In this document: one piece after another, positions 32,266 to 47,200 of the stretch
How the letters are laid out: every line of letters begins with the position of its first letter
How positions within the stretch are numbered: position 1 is the first letter of the stretch
Assembly: GCF_028389875.1 (NCBI RefSeq)
Contig: NC_084677.1
Coordinates: forward strand, 11,636,017-11,700,016
Length of the DNA: 64,000 nt
Origin: Rhea pennata
Taxonomy: Eukaryota; Chordata; Aves; Rheiformes; Rheidae
Direction of reading: 5' to 3'
Position numbers and translations under genes: made by a program
The notes under the pieces: model-generated
What the model was told of the DNA's origin: nothing
What the model saw: the letters and a program-made list of their open reading frames with translations, nothing else
Database searches by the model: none

Positions 32266-35200
32266 CTGAAAAACAAAAGGCAGTTATGTCAGTCCACGTC
32301 ATGATATTCAACATAAAACTGTCTGGCTCAGTGGCTTCATTTCTAAACAGTGACGACATGAACGTGCGCACAGCTCCATCTGCTCTGTGGCGCGAGAGGA
32401 AGGCTTCCAAAACCTTTGCATTAAAGCTGACTGCATTTCAGTAAGACCGGTGCATTGTACAGAAGATTCAGCCAAAGCTACCTGCGTTAATAGCAGATGG
32501 TAGGCCTTAGTTAAGTTAAATATGGTTGAAGCTGTGCCTCGAGGTTTAACATGTCAGCCTTCTCGTTTTACTAATGATCTTACGGTCAAGCTGACCAAAT
32601 CTTATTCACAAAACCAGAAGCCTTTGGTAACTTGCTAGGAAAAACATGCAAGAAAGCAGGAAATTAACTGCTTTACAGCTGTTCCTTTTCGTATCCATTT
32701 GGATTTTCCTTAAATCACAAGTTATCACTAGGCAATTTCATCCTTGTTAATTTACTCAAAGTAACATGAGTCCAGGTGAAAAGGCACAACCTTACAATTC
32801 CTTCTCAGTTGTTCCTAGTCTGTCTGTAGCTTAGCAGGGAGGTTCAATACTCTCTAAAAACACAGGGCCCAAGCAGCTTTTTTTGAAATTAGATCCCGTC
32901 ATTCATAAAATCTTATTTAAGAGACACTTTTTTTAAGATTTGCCTTCCACAGGATGAATAAAGCTAATTAACATCCTTAGCTATGATGAAATACTAAACT
33001 TCTTATACTTACCAGAATTGCTTTGCACAGCCCCAATTCTATCCTACTTGTGTTGCAAGTGGGGTATTACTGTTGTGAACATCTCGTTCACTTACACAGC
33101 CCAGTAATCTCAATGCACCTGACTTGTGTTATTGGATGTAAAACACTTGCCTTCTTCCTACACTTTTGACTGTTTTCGAAAAAAAAAAAAAAACAAGTTT
33201 GCCATCTGCTGGTCAGAGAACTTGCTAAAGCCAAAACAGTATTAGACCAGATGCACTTTCTTCTCTGCTGTTCCTGACTTATCATCTAGAACAGAAATAC
33301 TTAAAATTTAAAATAATCAGGATACTTTCTACAGCTTTATCGTTAAAAATGTCTGTATTTACAACACAAGTATTTGACAGACTTCCTTTCACAAATGCCC
33401 TAAAATACAATCATGCTGTTTTTTCAACAACTACACTTCCTCTTTGTCCCAAGCAAACTTTTCAGTGCAAGAATCAATGGTCTGACTGTAGTAATTTACC
33501 TCAACATGGAAACCACAAGGAATTTTTGAAAATGAAAATTTATTCCAAGATTAAACTTCTCAAATGTTGAAATGAATTCAGCTGTAATGCAAAAAGATGA
33601 AATTCCTGTGTTCTCTATGCTCAGATGAGCTGGAGCATTAATAAGCAGGACTGTCACTGACAGTTAAACTAACTGTTAAATTCTGGGGAGGTATAAAATA
33701 TAGCAAATCTAAGAATAAAAACTTGCCTTTGGATAGTGAGCTGTCTTCTTCAGGGATTACTTCAGTTATCTATAAGAGGAAAATAGATCGTTGGGGGGGT
33801 CTTGTTTGCTTTTAAAAACTGTAGTCTTGCCAATAATTTAGCTGATATTTTACAGAGTAGTGATATTTGCCTGTACAGCATATCTGGATTATATATTTGT
33901 ATTATATTCAAAAGATATTGAGCTTTTAAAAACTCAACAGCTTTGTTGAATCTGTACATCTCTGTAGCCCTATAAGTAAATCAAATAAAGTTAGAAGACT
34001 GAGCAATTTATCTTCTTATTATAAATGTTTATTAAAATATCTGATTAACTGGGACTGTGTCTTCATGTCAGCTAACAGTCATCTAATCTTACTAAGAAGT
34101 CATTTTACAGTACACTTCAGAAAAATTCCCTGGGAAAAAGTTGTCAAATTTGATTTTAGATGTTGACTTTATTACAGTGTGTAGTCTTTTTCATTGCCTA
34201 ATTCTAAAAATAATAAATTTAAACTGTATTATCTATTGAAAGTCCAAGTCAGAACTATGACAAGCAACAGCAGAGTTCAGCATGAGTTCAGTTAAGCACT
34301 CAAGCTTTTAATTAGTTCTTCTATACAGAGATGTACCAAATTGATATTTTTTTTATTAAAAACTGTGAAAGAGCTGTTTCATCAGCCCATTTCTCTATAT
34401 TTTTAAGTCTATACTACCAGAAAAAAGCACAAGTAAATAAAACAGTAGCAGGAATTTAACATACTCTCCAGGTGTTAAATTGCAAAGCGTCCTCTGGAGG
34501 GTTAATAACTGCAAATTCAGTGTGCTTAGGAGAAGGCAGATCTATATCTGAAACAAAAATATTTCAGTATTATCACCAACTTACGTTACTCTGAATAAGC
34601 AGTCACTACTGTTGCTATGTTATGAAATAGCTGAGCATAGTATTTTAATGAAATAATTTATTCTAGAAGTCTTTTTTTGGAAGATGGTGTTTTAATATAA
34701 CATTTTTAGTCTGGGAGTTTCGTGTCACCATCTCCCACTGTGACTAAGGAACCTCCTCTCTACCTACAAAATTCATTTTCAAGATAGAGATGCCTAAAAT
34801 TAACTGGTTAATCAGACCAGTGGCGTCTTGCATCTCTCCTGCTGGTTTCCCACTTACTTAACCAACACATTGAATTAAAACTACTTGCCCTTCAGCCCTT
34901 TGCTGTTATATTTCAGACCTTCTTTCCTAGCAGTCATTCAAAAATGGGAAAAAAAAAACAGCCTATCATCTCTTTTTGTATTAATGGAGACTATCTGGAA
35001 GGCACGATACACTGTGCAATTTGTATCATACAAGCATTTAAAAACTGTTTGAAGTAATATTCTCTGTTTGAATAAAAAAGAATCCTGTGTACTTCCTGTG
35101 GCCCCTTACCTTTCATATACTCGTTGGATGTGACGGAACTGTATTTCTTGCTTTCACCAGCACTGGAAGGCTTCCCTTCCTTGTAGAGTTGTTTACTGTC

Positions 35201-38200
35201 CTGGTTTCTGTATTGCTCACATAAATAGTCATCTGGAGGACGAGATTCTTCCTTCTTCTCCCGTGTTTTTTTCTGGAAACGAGGATCTAAATATTCCAAG
35301 AAGCCTTTCAGTTTCCTGATGTGTTTCTTCTTCTTCTTCTTTTTCTTACGTTTGCGATTGTCATTGTCAAAGTGGAGCACAGAGAAATCCAAATCATAAA
35401 GTCTGAAGGAAACATGCAAGTTAATAATAGCAAAACAGATGTGGCACTTGATGCATATATGAAACTTATTTATTTTACCAGAGGTGACGATTTGCAGCAT
35501 ATCAGCTACTCTGTGGTAATTTCTGCACCTCTAGCTTACTTTAGGTGTAGCAAACTTATGCCCTCAGATATTGAAGGACAATAGGTCCTGCTGTGTACAC
35601 AAATCATTACCCAGGGCTAGATCTGGAATATGTGTGATTGGAAAAAAAAATTGTTGTACGCTAATCAAGAACTGCGTGCAGATGTGATTCTAACTATGTG
35701 GTCCAGTTCTAACATTCTAACACAGTTCAGTCACATCTTTCCTATCTTCACGTGATTGACCTAATGACATGATCCCCAGCCAGATTCTGCCATATAAATA
35801 ACTTAGAAACAATGAAAAAGGGGAAGACATGAGAAACAACCAGAAAAGAATTAGGAAAAAATTGCTGATTATGCCGTAATCCTTGCTTACTTGTAATCCT
35901 TCTCTCGATGTTTATCTTTGGACTTCTTTTTCTTCTTGACCTTCTTGTATTTTTTCAATTTTTGATCACCTGAAAGCTCTTTCTCTATTTTTCTGCGTTT
36001 CTTTTCTATTTCGCTTTCACTCCCCTCTGCACGAGAGTATCTTCTTTTTCTGTTTCCTTCTTTTTCATCATTCTGGGAGGAGTCCTCAAAATTTGAATGA
36101 ACTGACATAGGTGGAAGTGTATGTCTTTCACGAGAATATTTTTCGGATTGCTGCTGAGGTACTGAACAATGATGCGACTCTGCTCTGTGACTGCTAAAGT
36201 GATGCACATCTTCTTCTCGAGAGAGTGAATTGTGAAGCCATCTGCTTTTGTAATGATAATCCTTATGTGACCTGTTGTTGTAAGCTTGACTTGATTTGTC
36301 AAAGTCTTTATCACAATGAGAGAACTTTCTCTCTCTACCATCTCTTGGTGCATGAGAGGAATAGTAATCGTTGTAGTATCTACATTTTTCCCATCTCCGT
36401 GGTTCATCCTGATAGTATCTGTCTCTGCTCCAAGTTCGCTCTCCTTTGGAATGGTAATACCTATTCCTGTCCTGTTCTGTTCTCCCTCTGCTTCGGGATC
36501 TGTAGCGAGCATATTTTCCTGAGCTTCTGCCATTATCAGGGCTGTTTCTTTCATTATGCGAAGATCTGTACTTGCTTCCATTGCAATACTCCTGCTTATG
36601 GCGATTTTGCTTATTTGTTTCCACACTGCGAGGGCACCTCCTCTTGTGAGAATGACCATCTGTTTTGCTTCTGTTTTGCTTCTCCCTCTCTTCAGCATCA
36701 GAGTGTTCTCTCTTTCTTCGGTAGTGCTCTTTGTCAGATTTTTTAGAGTCATATATTTTTTTCTTATATTTTTTCCTATGCTTGTATTCTTCACATTTTT
36801 TATTATTCAGTCCCTCACTTTCTCGAGAAAATTGACTCTCCAGAACTTTATCCAGCTTTGTAATTGAAGAGTCATTAACAGGCGGTACTTCTATATAGTT
36901 ATTAGAAATGTCTTTTGTATCTTGGCATTTATCTGTAATATCTAGAGATGCAAGTTTTTTAGAACTACATTCAATGTCAGACTTTATAGAGGAAGTTTGT
37001 CCTAATTTCTCTTCAGTCTCAGGAGACCCTTTGATGTACAAAGGATTTTCTTTTGAAATGAGTTCAGATTCTTTAGATCTTCTTGGTTTGTCTTTGTCTG
37101 CACTGTCTTCAGACACACACTGCCCAAGGAATTCATCTTCAGCATCCAAGGATCTTTTCCTGACCTTGTGCTGGCCGTTGATATTGGGATGTGCATTATC
37201 AGCTTTTGTTACAATACTTTCAGCAACTTCTTCTTTGGTAGAAACGGTTTCAGAATCTGATTGAACAAAAAGATTCTCGACCTCACAGCTAAAGTCAGAA
37301 GGAACCTTCCTGGATTCTTCATAGACAAACAGTGCTTCCATCACTACAGTTTCCATAAGAGCATCATTCTCAGAAGATTTTTGAGGTCCAGGGACACTGC
37401 ACAAAACAAAAATGCATTTGTCACTTTGGCCAAAAAAGTCAATCCACAAGATGAACATTAAGAGTAAACTCCTGTTAAGTAGAGAACTGACAGCTACTGG
37501 AAAACTCTGAAAGACATTCCCTTTAGAAATCTATCTTCTAATTATTACACCTTGCTCAGCTCTGAGGTTTTTTTTCTTGCTTCTGAAAATACTGCACTGA
37601 AAAACTGCTTGTCTTTCTCCACTTGCTGCTCTGAATCACATCAGTAGCCAAACCCACCATGTTTGCTCTTCCCCAACGTAAAAAACAAAGTGTTTACATA
37701 GGTTTCCCTCTCTCTCTCCCAAATGCAGGAAAAGGCAGATGGCAGGAATTTACACTTTACAATTTACATTCATGCATGCATCTCCAGAAGTGAAAAAAGG
37801 GGAAAGAGGAATACAGAAAGTATTACAGACAACACAACAAAACTGAAAAACATTCAGTATGGGAACCATGGTTTTCCACGAGGCATCAACGTGTTTTAAA
37901 TATCAGAATATTATGCACAGCACTAATCACTAGTTCTGTTCATAACACTGTATATGCAGTGTGGAATTCTCTGTATTGATTTAAATCTTTCAATTAAATG
38001 GTATTGGTAGAGAGGTAAACTCATGCTAAACTTGAATAAAGCCTTATTTTAATCAAAGCATATTCATTTTACCTTATTTCCTCTGACAAGCTGTTCAACT
38101 GGCTGTATGTGAGGGATTCTAAGATTATTTCTTGAGGGACTGGAGGCAAAGCTATAGGCATCTACAATTAAAATGTAGAAGTTAACATATAAAGACAGTA

Positions 38201-41200
38201 TGTGTTGTACAAAACTACTGTTCGCAAAATTTCTACATTAGATGTTAAATAAGATCACTTTGAGTGATATGCATTAGCCACATTTTAAACACAACCCCCC
38301 TATCCCCTCAAAATAGACTTTATTAACTATTTTCTCAGCTAAACTTAAGTTGACATGTCCTAATATATCAGCTCAGCTCTGCAAATTCTAATGGGATAAT
38401 AGCACAGTACATACTATGGCTAAATTTGTGCCATGTATTTTCCTGAGTATTTCACCTGAATTAGGAACATTACAATATTCCTGAATACATCATATATGAG
38501 AAATTCTAGATGAAACAAACTCAACTCACTGTTTCAAGCAATCCATTTGTTTTAGAAAAGAAAATCTCTGAAGGTTTAACAGGTTGTACTTGGCAAGTGG
38601 AATCATCAAGTTTCAGTCCATTTTCTTTAGATTCATTATCTAAACTAATAGCACCATTTAATGAATCATTTTTTGGCAGCTCATGCTGGGATCTTTCTTC
38701 TTCAGCATTCTGACAGGAAGAATGGGAATTCTGCAATGTACGGACTACCTTTCCAATCAAAATTCCATTAGAAGATACTACGTTGCAATTCCTTTTAAAT
38801 AAGCCCTTCGACTCCTCCTCAGATTTTCCTGAAGATTCTGCACCGTAAGGGACTGTGTTATCAGAGCTGAGTTTAGGATTTCCATTCACTGCTGGCTCGA
38901 CAAAAATTTCATCAGGAACTTCTTGTTTGGAAACATTAGTAGCAACTGACATTGTAGATGCATTTGAGGTAGACTCTGCTGCAGAAGAATTTGTAATTGT
39001 GGATGAAGGAACAGGCTTGCTTAGATCCTCATCCTCCACAGCACTGCTAAGAGAGTCAGGCTGAGACACAGTCTGACGTGCAGGCAATTTATTATGAATA
39101 CTGATAGTGATCTTCTGTTTTTTTGAGGGATCAGTAATCGAAGGCCTGGTAATTGCCCAGTTTTGAACGCAAGCTGTTGGTGGAGCTGAAGATGGCCTTT
39201 TCAGAGTGACACCAATGGTATTGGGATCCTCTTTTAGAGATCCATTTCCATTTAACCGACTTGAATTCTGTATTTAAAAAGAAGAGACTGCAAGATGGGT
39301 ATATGCAAACACACAGCATGTAAAATTCCAGAACATAAAACTTTCCCACTAAATAATTCTACATTGCTTCAATATCTACATAGAAAAAACACTCCACTTT
39401 AACTATATATGCAAGTCCAAAAAGCGTATTTAATTCCGACGTTTGGCTTTCTGCAGATTTGCACCAAATGAGTATCATTTTTAATATTCCATCCAAATAA
39501 CTTAACACTGATCAAAGCTATTCCCAAATATACATATATTTTTTCCCCATAAACATTCCCTGAAAGCTACAGAACAATTGTTCCAGTGTTTAGAAGCAAG
39601 CAATTTGGTTTCACTGTCTCAGCTAAACTGATACTGCTAGAAAAAAAATCTTTTTTTTTTTTTTTTTGTTTTTAAATGATTTAAGCATTATAGGCTCTCC
39701 CTAAACTGTCTCAGGCTTTAGGAATTTCTCAGGGCTTTAGGGAGCTGAGTTGAAAGAAAAAAGTAATGAAGTAGCATGGCTGCACAGCTTAGTATTAGCC
39801 ACTATCTGAATGATTCCAGCTATAGTATGAGGGCTGTAAAGAAAGCTGTAGTGTAGGAACAAAAATAAAACTCAGATGTTTTAAAAGGAAAAAAAAACCC
39901 ACCAACAACAAACCACTGTCAATTTTAAACTGTTATCCGCCCGCCAAAAATTACCTTAATCATGTGAGGAGGAAGCCGTGGTCCCATAAATCCAGTCTGC
40001 TTATTATTAGCCCCCCGCTGACCAAGGAATGAACGGGGGTAAGACGGCGCTGGTAAGTAAAAAGCACGTTCTCCAAGTGTCAAATCATAGCGCCTTGGGA
40101 AACAACAGTGATTACAGTTTAGAGGTGTTCTTTTAGCCTACTCTTGCATTAAATCCCATCCTATAATTCTATAGGAGCAGTTTATATGACACAAAAGACT
40201 TGTATACAGAAGACTTAACCAATGCTACAAACTGAAAACCAGTTAATGGTCTTACTACAATGTCTGTCCCTTTTAGAGCAGTAAATCACACTTTTCTTCT
40301 CTTTTCTAAATTAGCCAGCTACAGATAGAGATACGTAGCAATTTACACAAGTGCAGCAGTTTAAGACCAAGCAATGAAAGATAATAAATGACATGGAGAA
40401 TTTCAGATCAGGCAGAACTGAATTATGAAAACAGTAATTTTTTTCCTAGCACAGTAAGAAAAACACTTTAGAAGAAGAAAAATACCAGTAACAAGAACGT
40501 AAAGGTATTCTAAACACATTTTAATACTTGTTATTACCTGATATAAAAAAGCAAATAAGCTTGCTGACTGAGAACTGTTTTAATGTCACAAAGGACTACA
40601 GAGGCATCATTCATCTGGTACCAAAGTCCATTACCAGCCTGCAAATAAAGGCAACAAGATCTTCAGATGAATTGCACGCTTTCTAAATGAAAGCAGATAG
40701 ACCACTACAGAACAAAGAACACACCAAAACAAATCCAACAAAACAGGTAAGAAAACCTTTTCTCGTAAAAACAGTGGTTACCAGTAACATTTTAATTAAA
40801 GTTTGTCTTTGTCAGTACAGCTTTTACCCTGTTTGAGAAGCTGATATTTACCTTTATGTAGCAGAAATAGTGTCCTGCATGACAGTTAACACCGCTATGT
40901 ACTAGGACTGCATATAAGGCATAGAGCAGTGGTTCTCCAATTGACTGAGACATATAAGCTCGAAGATCCAAATATTCAGGATATTTTACCTCCTAAAGAG
41001 AGATCAAGAAGATTCAAAAACTATCTTGAAATACCTTATGAAATAGCCTGAGAAAAACACTTCTAGAAACACAGACTAGAAATATATATATTTACACATA
41101 TAATACATACTAGAAGTATATATTTTATGGCTCACTAAAAACAGTGATCTGTCTTTCCATAGATAACACTTAGCAATTTAAGTTGCAAAAACTGTTTTCT

Positions 41201-44200
41201 GCAAAGTCCGCTCTTTCCACTCTTAAAGGAGTAGAGTGTATGCTTACTGGCACACACAAACTTTACTGGTACCACAACACTAAAGATAAGACATAGTTGA
41301 TGATGATCATGTTCATCATCATCATTTTTCTTAGACATCTACAGTCCATAGTTACTGCTTGTTGACATTAGCAAAATTTAAGCGAGTATTTTGCTTTAGG
41401 AAGTCTCCTGTTCCAAGAAGATGAAGAAGCCCTGAGAAGATGAGTTGTACATATACCTTGTTGATCTTTCCACCAGTGAAATTTGCAAATCTTTTCAGGG
41501 ATATTGTGAGAACATTGGAAGAACGATGTATAGTAAATCTCTTTGATGCAGGAACCATCTTTTTACACCTTTTAAAAAAGAAGCACAGACAGTCGTTTAA
41601 AAGTGTCTCTCTTTTCCCCAAAAAAGTCAAACTAGTTTTCATGTCTCACACATGCTTATGCTATTTGAATGATATTTACTTGCATAATATGTTTTTTCTT
41701 TTCATAAATCCATACACTGCATTTCAGGTTTGCTAATACAGAGCAGATAGCAGGATATAAGAGGACAGCTCTACAGAACAAAGAATAAAGGATTTAGAAC
41801 ATTATCTTTTGATAGCCAAACAAATGTTTGAAAATGTATCTTTGTTATGCCAACAAGTAAGGCTTGCCAACAACTCATAGTGTAGCAGGAACATGAATCT
41901 CTCCTGGAGCACATTATCATGTAACACAAGGTAGCACTTATAGTTATGCAAAAGTGGCTATGTCCATCTCATGGCCTGGATACATTCTTTCAGCCTTCTG
42001 CTGGAATACAAATGCGAAAAGCATTGCAAAAATGAAGCCTTAGTGCTCAGGACTAGAAACTGCAAAGCATTTCCAAAATGGGTCATTTATCAATGTCAAA
42101 AAAACAATAAAAGCAAACAGTCATTCTACAGGAGGAAGACATTTGACAGTAATAAGTCTTCAGGTACTGAGGTTGCCTGGAAAGAGACTGAACCATCTGA
42201 AATCCTTCCAAACTAATAGTTAATTGTAAATCTGTTACATGGTCCACTCAAAGGTAGGATATACAGGATAAGCAGTGAGATTCAACTACTATCACAGAAA
42301 AAGACAGACTAATACTGAAATATGTCAGTTCACATCATCAAGAAAAATACTGTTGATAGCTAAAATCAGTGCAAAGAATTAAACAGTCTCCTTTCAGATT
42401 CTGATGTCAAAATACAAGGCAAAAAAATCCAAACCCATAGATAATGCCATGAACAACAACAACAAAAAAATAGTGCTTTATAACAGTCTACGAAACTTAT
42501 AATTAGATACAAAGTTTTGAGAAGGCAATCTTTTCATGGTAGAAAACAGAAGGAAAACGTCAATAAAGTCAATTAGAGAAAAAAATAAACAGGATAGTTT
42601 ACCGGAAATAGAAAAGATATTGCATACATGCAAGACCTTTCTTTTTAAGCTCACCGAAAAGAAACAGAAACTTGTGGCTTGAAGTATGACTATACTGATC
42701 ATACCCCACTGATATCATGCAATTCAGATGAGCTGGATGAAGTTCATACAGATCAGCATGTAAGATATCTTAACTCCATATGCTTTCACTGATGGTAGGT
42801 TAGGTTTGCAGTGGCTCATTTCAGACAACAGTAGTCCACAGTTTTTACGATTCCGGACCCATGGCAGAAGGCTGTGTAGTGAGCCAGCAGAGGCATTTAA
42901 GTGTTAACTATCACTGAGCCCCTTCAGATTCATCTAGACTCAGCATAACTTTGTTGCACAGTGACCACTTCAGGAAGCTGTTACTGCCTCCCACTCCAAC
43001 TCATCGTCCATAGCTCCCTGCTTCAGCTCACCACTACATATAGGATATGCCTTTAACTTCTGGCCATATGAATATTGCAGTGTGCAGCTTCACATTTTGG
43101 AAGATTGACCACTCCCAGTGGAGACAATACTAGAAATAGAATTTTAATGTGACCTAATGTCTGCACTTCTTATCAAATAATTTCGGATATACGAACAAAA
43201 TGACAAGAATTAACATCTTGGAAACAAATGTATTATTTTCCAAAATCTGGATTATTTCAGTGTATTCATTGTATTAAAAAAAAGCTGCGTCTCATTATTG
43301 TGTTTCTAAATTAAATCAAAAGATAACTCATGCACTAAGACATATAATACTTTAAACCAGTATCTAGTATTAAGACGTAATTAATAATAATCTTACTTGC
43401 TACATTTATAGCAATTTTCACCATCCAGCTGTTCAGGTTTCACAAATTGTTCTAGAGCCCTGGTGACAGATGAAGCTGCCTGTATGAGTAAGAAAGCAGA
43501 GCACTAAGTTACTGGAAATTCAAAATTCCAAACACTTACTAGTAGTTTACAAGAGGACCTTACTAGCTCACACTGCAGAGACCTACTGCGAGCCAGTGAA
43601 GACTGTGAAGGAAGCGGAAGCAGAGTACATTGAGCATTTACCTCATTTTAAAATGGTTTTACTTTGATAAAAATAACTTAATTGTGTGATACCACAGACA
43701 GTTAGCAAATCTGTCACATGCATTATCACAAATAAAGAGACCATAAACCATCAGTATAACAATTAGATAGATATTGAGGTCATACAAAATAGTGAAACAT
43801 AACAGCATCATCATGTGCGTAGATATGATAATAATTATTTGACCAACTCAAACCCAACACATACGTGGGGACCATTACATGGCTTCCACAGATAGACAAA
43901 CTTCAATTCACTTCCCATCCACCACCAAGCTGTTTTGTGTTAATAGCATACATTCTTAAGTAAGTTGAGTTTATATTAGGGAGCTACAGATGCCTTTACA
44001 ATCTTGAAACACAGTTACAGAACATCTTACCTTTATATCCAAAGTAATATCAAGGAATGCCTCGTAGGTATCCGAAACTGCTTTGCAGTTCAAGCACTTT
44101 ACTGGAATCAAAATATAAATGCTTAACAACACACAAAGTAGATTAACAGTGCAAATTTAAATTATTAACACATTATTTTAGTTGCACTATAAGCTGTTTT

Positions 44201-47200
44201 ACCACAAACAGACAAAAAGGCATAGATCAATTCTAAGAGTAATAATATTTTTAAAAAGTACCTCTGGATCTTAGAAATCCGCCAAATATTTGATGAATGA
44301 CTGTGGTAGCTTGAGAAGATCTGTCTAATCTGGAAATAAAATATAATCAGAGCTCAGAAGACTCAAGGCACAGTTAACTCTTCAAAGACTTTTTCTTTTT
44401 ATGAAAACCACAGTTATAATTTTTTATTTATGATAATAAACAAAGAAGCAAAAAGGGCTAGAAAACATTTAATGATAAATTTGTTTATACTTACTTGGTA
44501 CTTCCATTCAAACAAGCCTTCTGCATAGCATCAACGGTGTAGCGTAAGAATTCATGTGCGTCTTCCTGACTGCCGAAACGGAAATGTTTTCCTATTCCTA
44601 ATAAAATAGAAGTTTATGAAATTTATCTCATATAGAAGTGAAAGAAAACTAGAAAACTTGTATTTCTAAAATCTCTCTTACTTAAAATTAAATTATGAAA
44701 ACTGTTTATATACATTAAATAATCTTGGAAAATTAAAAAATAACTAAAAATAAAACCATCTGAAATGACTTACGTCTAAGGTCGTTGATGACAGGTGTAG
44801 GTTTGATGGCATCATTAGAGCAACACAAGACCTGGTTAATGTGAGTTTCCATCGTGCACATCATGCAAAAGCCTTGTTCACGACCTGAAGAGCGAAGGAA
44901 GAAAGCATCTCAGTCTAGCAAAACATAAATAGCATTGGAAAACCTTACAAAATAAAATCTTTAGGTTATAGGTACAATCTCCATTCTCTTTTCTTGAAGT
45001 GCCAATATTCCAAGATTCTTGCGATGAATAAAACGACATAGGATAAAAATACCCTTTAATTCTCTATTAAGAAGCATTTTCTGATGAGAAATCTAAATGG
45101 CTATTGCAAAGTCATTATCTCCAGGCTGACAGGAATTTGAGTTCTACAGATTGCAGAACATTTGAGAACAATATTTGACATTATGATGCAGCATCAAGAA
45201 AGAACATGTGTTATTTTCAGCACACTGCTGTCAGGTGAGCTACGTGATACAGAGATAAGAATCCTTTGGGAGAAAAGAAAGGTTAATAATGTATCTACAA
45301 GTATTTCTACTCTCCTTTTTTCCAAAGGATCCTTAACTGAAAGATTTTTTCTATACAAAGAGCTTATAATATTAAATGTCTGGGAATACATACTAAAATA
45401 CTAGACTAGAAAGATTAAAAAGCATACAGGTGCCTTTCTCAAAGTATCCATATATGGTTATAAGAAGAGGCTACTAGGCTTAAATAAATCCAAGCATAAA
45501 AATAAAATTTAAAAAACACAAACTCAAGAGTTGAAAAATAAGGAATTTTATTTATAATAAAAATCAGTTTTAATATAGTCCCACAGAAATTTCTATTTGA
45601 TTCCACATGAGTCTAGCTCTTTTTCTTTTTTTAAAATATTTTAACAGTGAACATACAGTATATCACAGTACTAGTACATTATGGAAACTAGGCTGTGAAG
45701 GAACACAGCCGAAATTTTATCATCTTCCTACCAGCAGGAAACCTAAATGTCAAATATTCATTAAATGTATTACTTTCCAATGCACTTTGTTATTCACATG
45801 AAGCAAGAAATGATCTTCCTTTGAAGTTTTGGGATGCTGCATTAAATGAATGAAGGCACTACATAAGCTATTCTGAACCCAATGTTAATACAATACTAAA
45901 AGCCATCTTCTACAGGTAAAATGGGAAAATTAAGAGTTTCCTTCACAGAGTCACTGCTATTCTTTAACTTCCAGAGCTGTCCAACAGATTTAAAATAAAG
46001 TTAAAAAGTACTCACATGACTGAGTGTGTTCAAGAGAAAGCATGTAATTTGCAAGAGGGGGTGTGTAAGTCAAACACTGTAAAGCAGAATTGAGAAAACA
46101 TGTATTGCCAAGGTTGTAGAGTCCAACTCCAACACTTTGTGTTTGCTGCCAATCCATACAAATCTTCTCAGGTGGAAAAAGAATCCTTTGTGGTGGAGCA
46201 ATTCCGTCATTAATGACTACAAGAGAAATACATTTTAAAAAAGATTGTTTTATTTTGTTTTAAAAGGAGGTATTTTAAAAGCAGTGTTCCATATCTAAGC
46301 ACTCAGAAGAACCAGCTGTAATTTATAACACAAAAACATAATAGAGACAGCCTTAACGCTGCCATTCAAATTTGCTGGTCAACATACAGTTTTGCAAAAT
46401 AGTTTATTCACCTGTTTTAATTTTTCTAATATGCAAGCTACTTGTCTATTTGCAGTAACTTTTGCCATGTTTCTTTCCATCTAGATTCATTAATTTGATT
46501 ATTAATTTGATTATTGTTTTTCCCTTATTGTAACTTAAGCCACTAGTTATACTTGTAATTACATGGTAATAAGTGTAAGAACAAAGACACAGAAATATGC
46601 AAGTAACTTGAACAGATGGTAACCCTGTTAATATCAGATCTTCTTCCAAGCACTGTTATCTTTCATAGATTTGTGATCAACGAAAATCACAAATAGCAAC
46701 AATAAAACGCCTTTTTCCTCTGTGTAATAGAAAATACCTGGTTAAGTCTGAGTATTATAAAGAAAAAATCCTTATAATGCACAGTAGATTGTAAACATAC
46801 CAAAATTAACCTTGCAACACTAGTCACTGCAGTTGTCTTATGGGATTCACAAAACTAAAGTCTACTGTTGAGGTCTTTATTCACAAGTGTAGTTCCATTT
46901 TATACCAGTCCAACAAGCAAGAATGCAGGATAGGGCTGACCTTTTTTTTGACCTTTTTTTTTTTTTTTTAAAAAAAAAGAAAAAATAGTAAAGAGGCAAG
47001 AAGGCTCGATAAAAGATACAGTTACCTAAATCTCTTTGGGCAAAAGGTTTAGATTTTTCAGATGATCGACAATAAATAGCACCTCCAGGTCCTTGGTCCA
47101 CAGAGACTTGGTTTGGATCTTCTGTAGGTGGTACCCGACCCCAATTTGCGGTGCGTGACTTCATTTTTTTAGTACGGGGTTTCTTTGATTTGCCAGACCG

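Noticed and set aside
34991-35500. Continuous 169-codon minus-strand frame at USP42 exon 16
   Set aside because: Both ends are intronic. Strong splice sites at 35402 and 35110 define the real 293-nt exon.
36225-36746. Plus-strand open frame of 173 codons inside USP42
   Set aside because: It is the antisense shadow of USP42 exon 15, whose RS/KE-rich codon use leaves the complement open.
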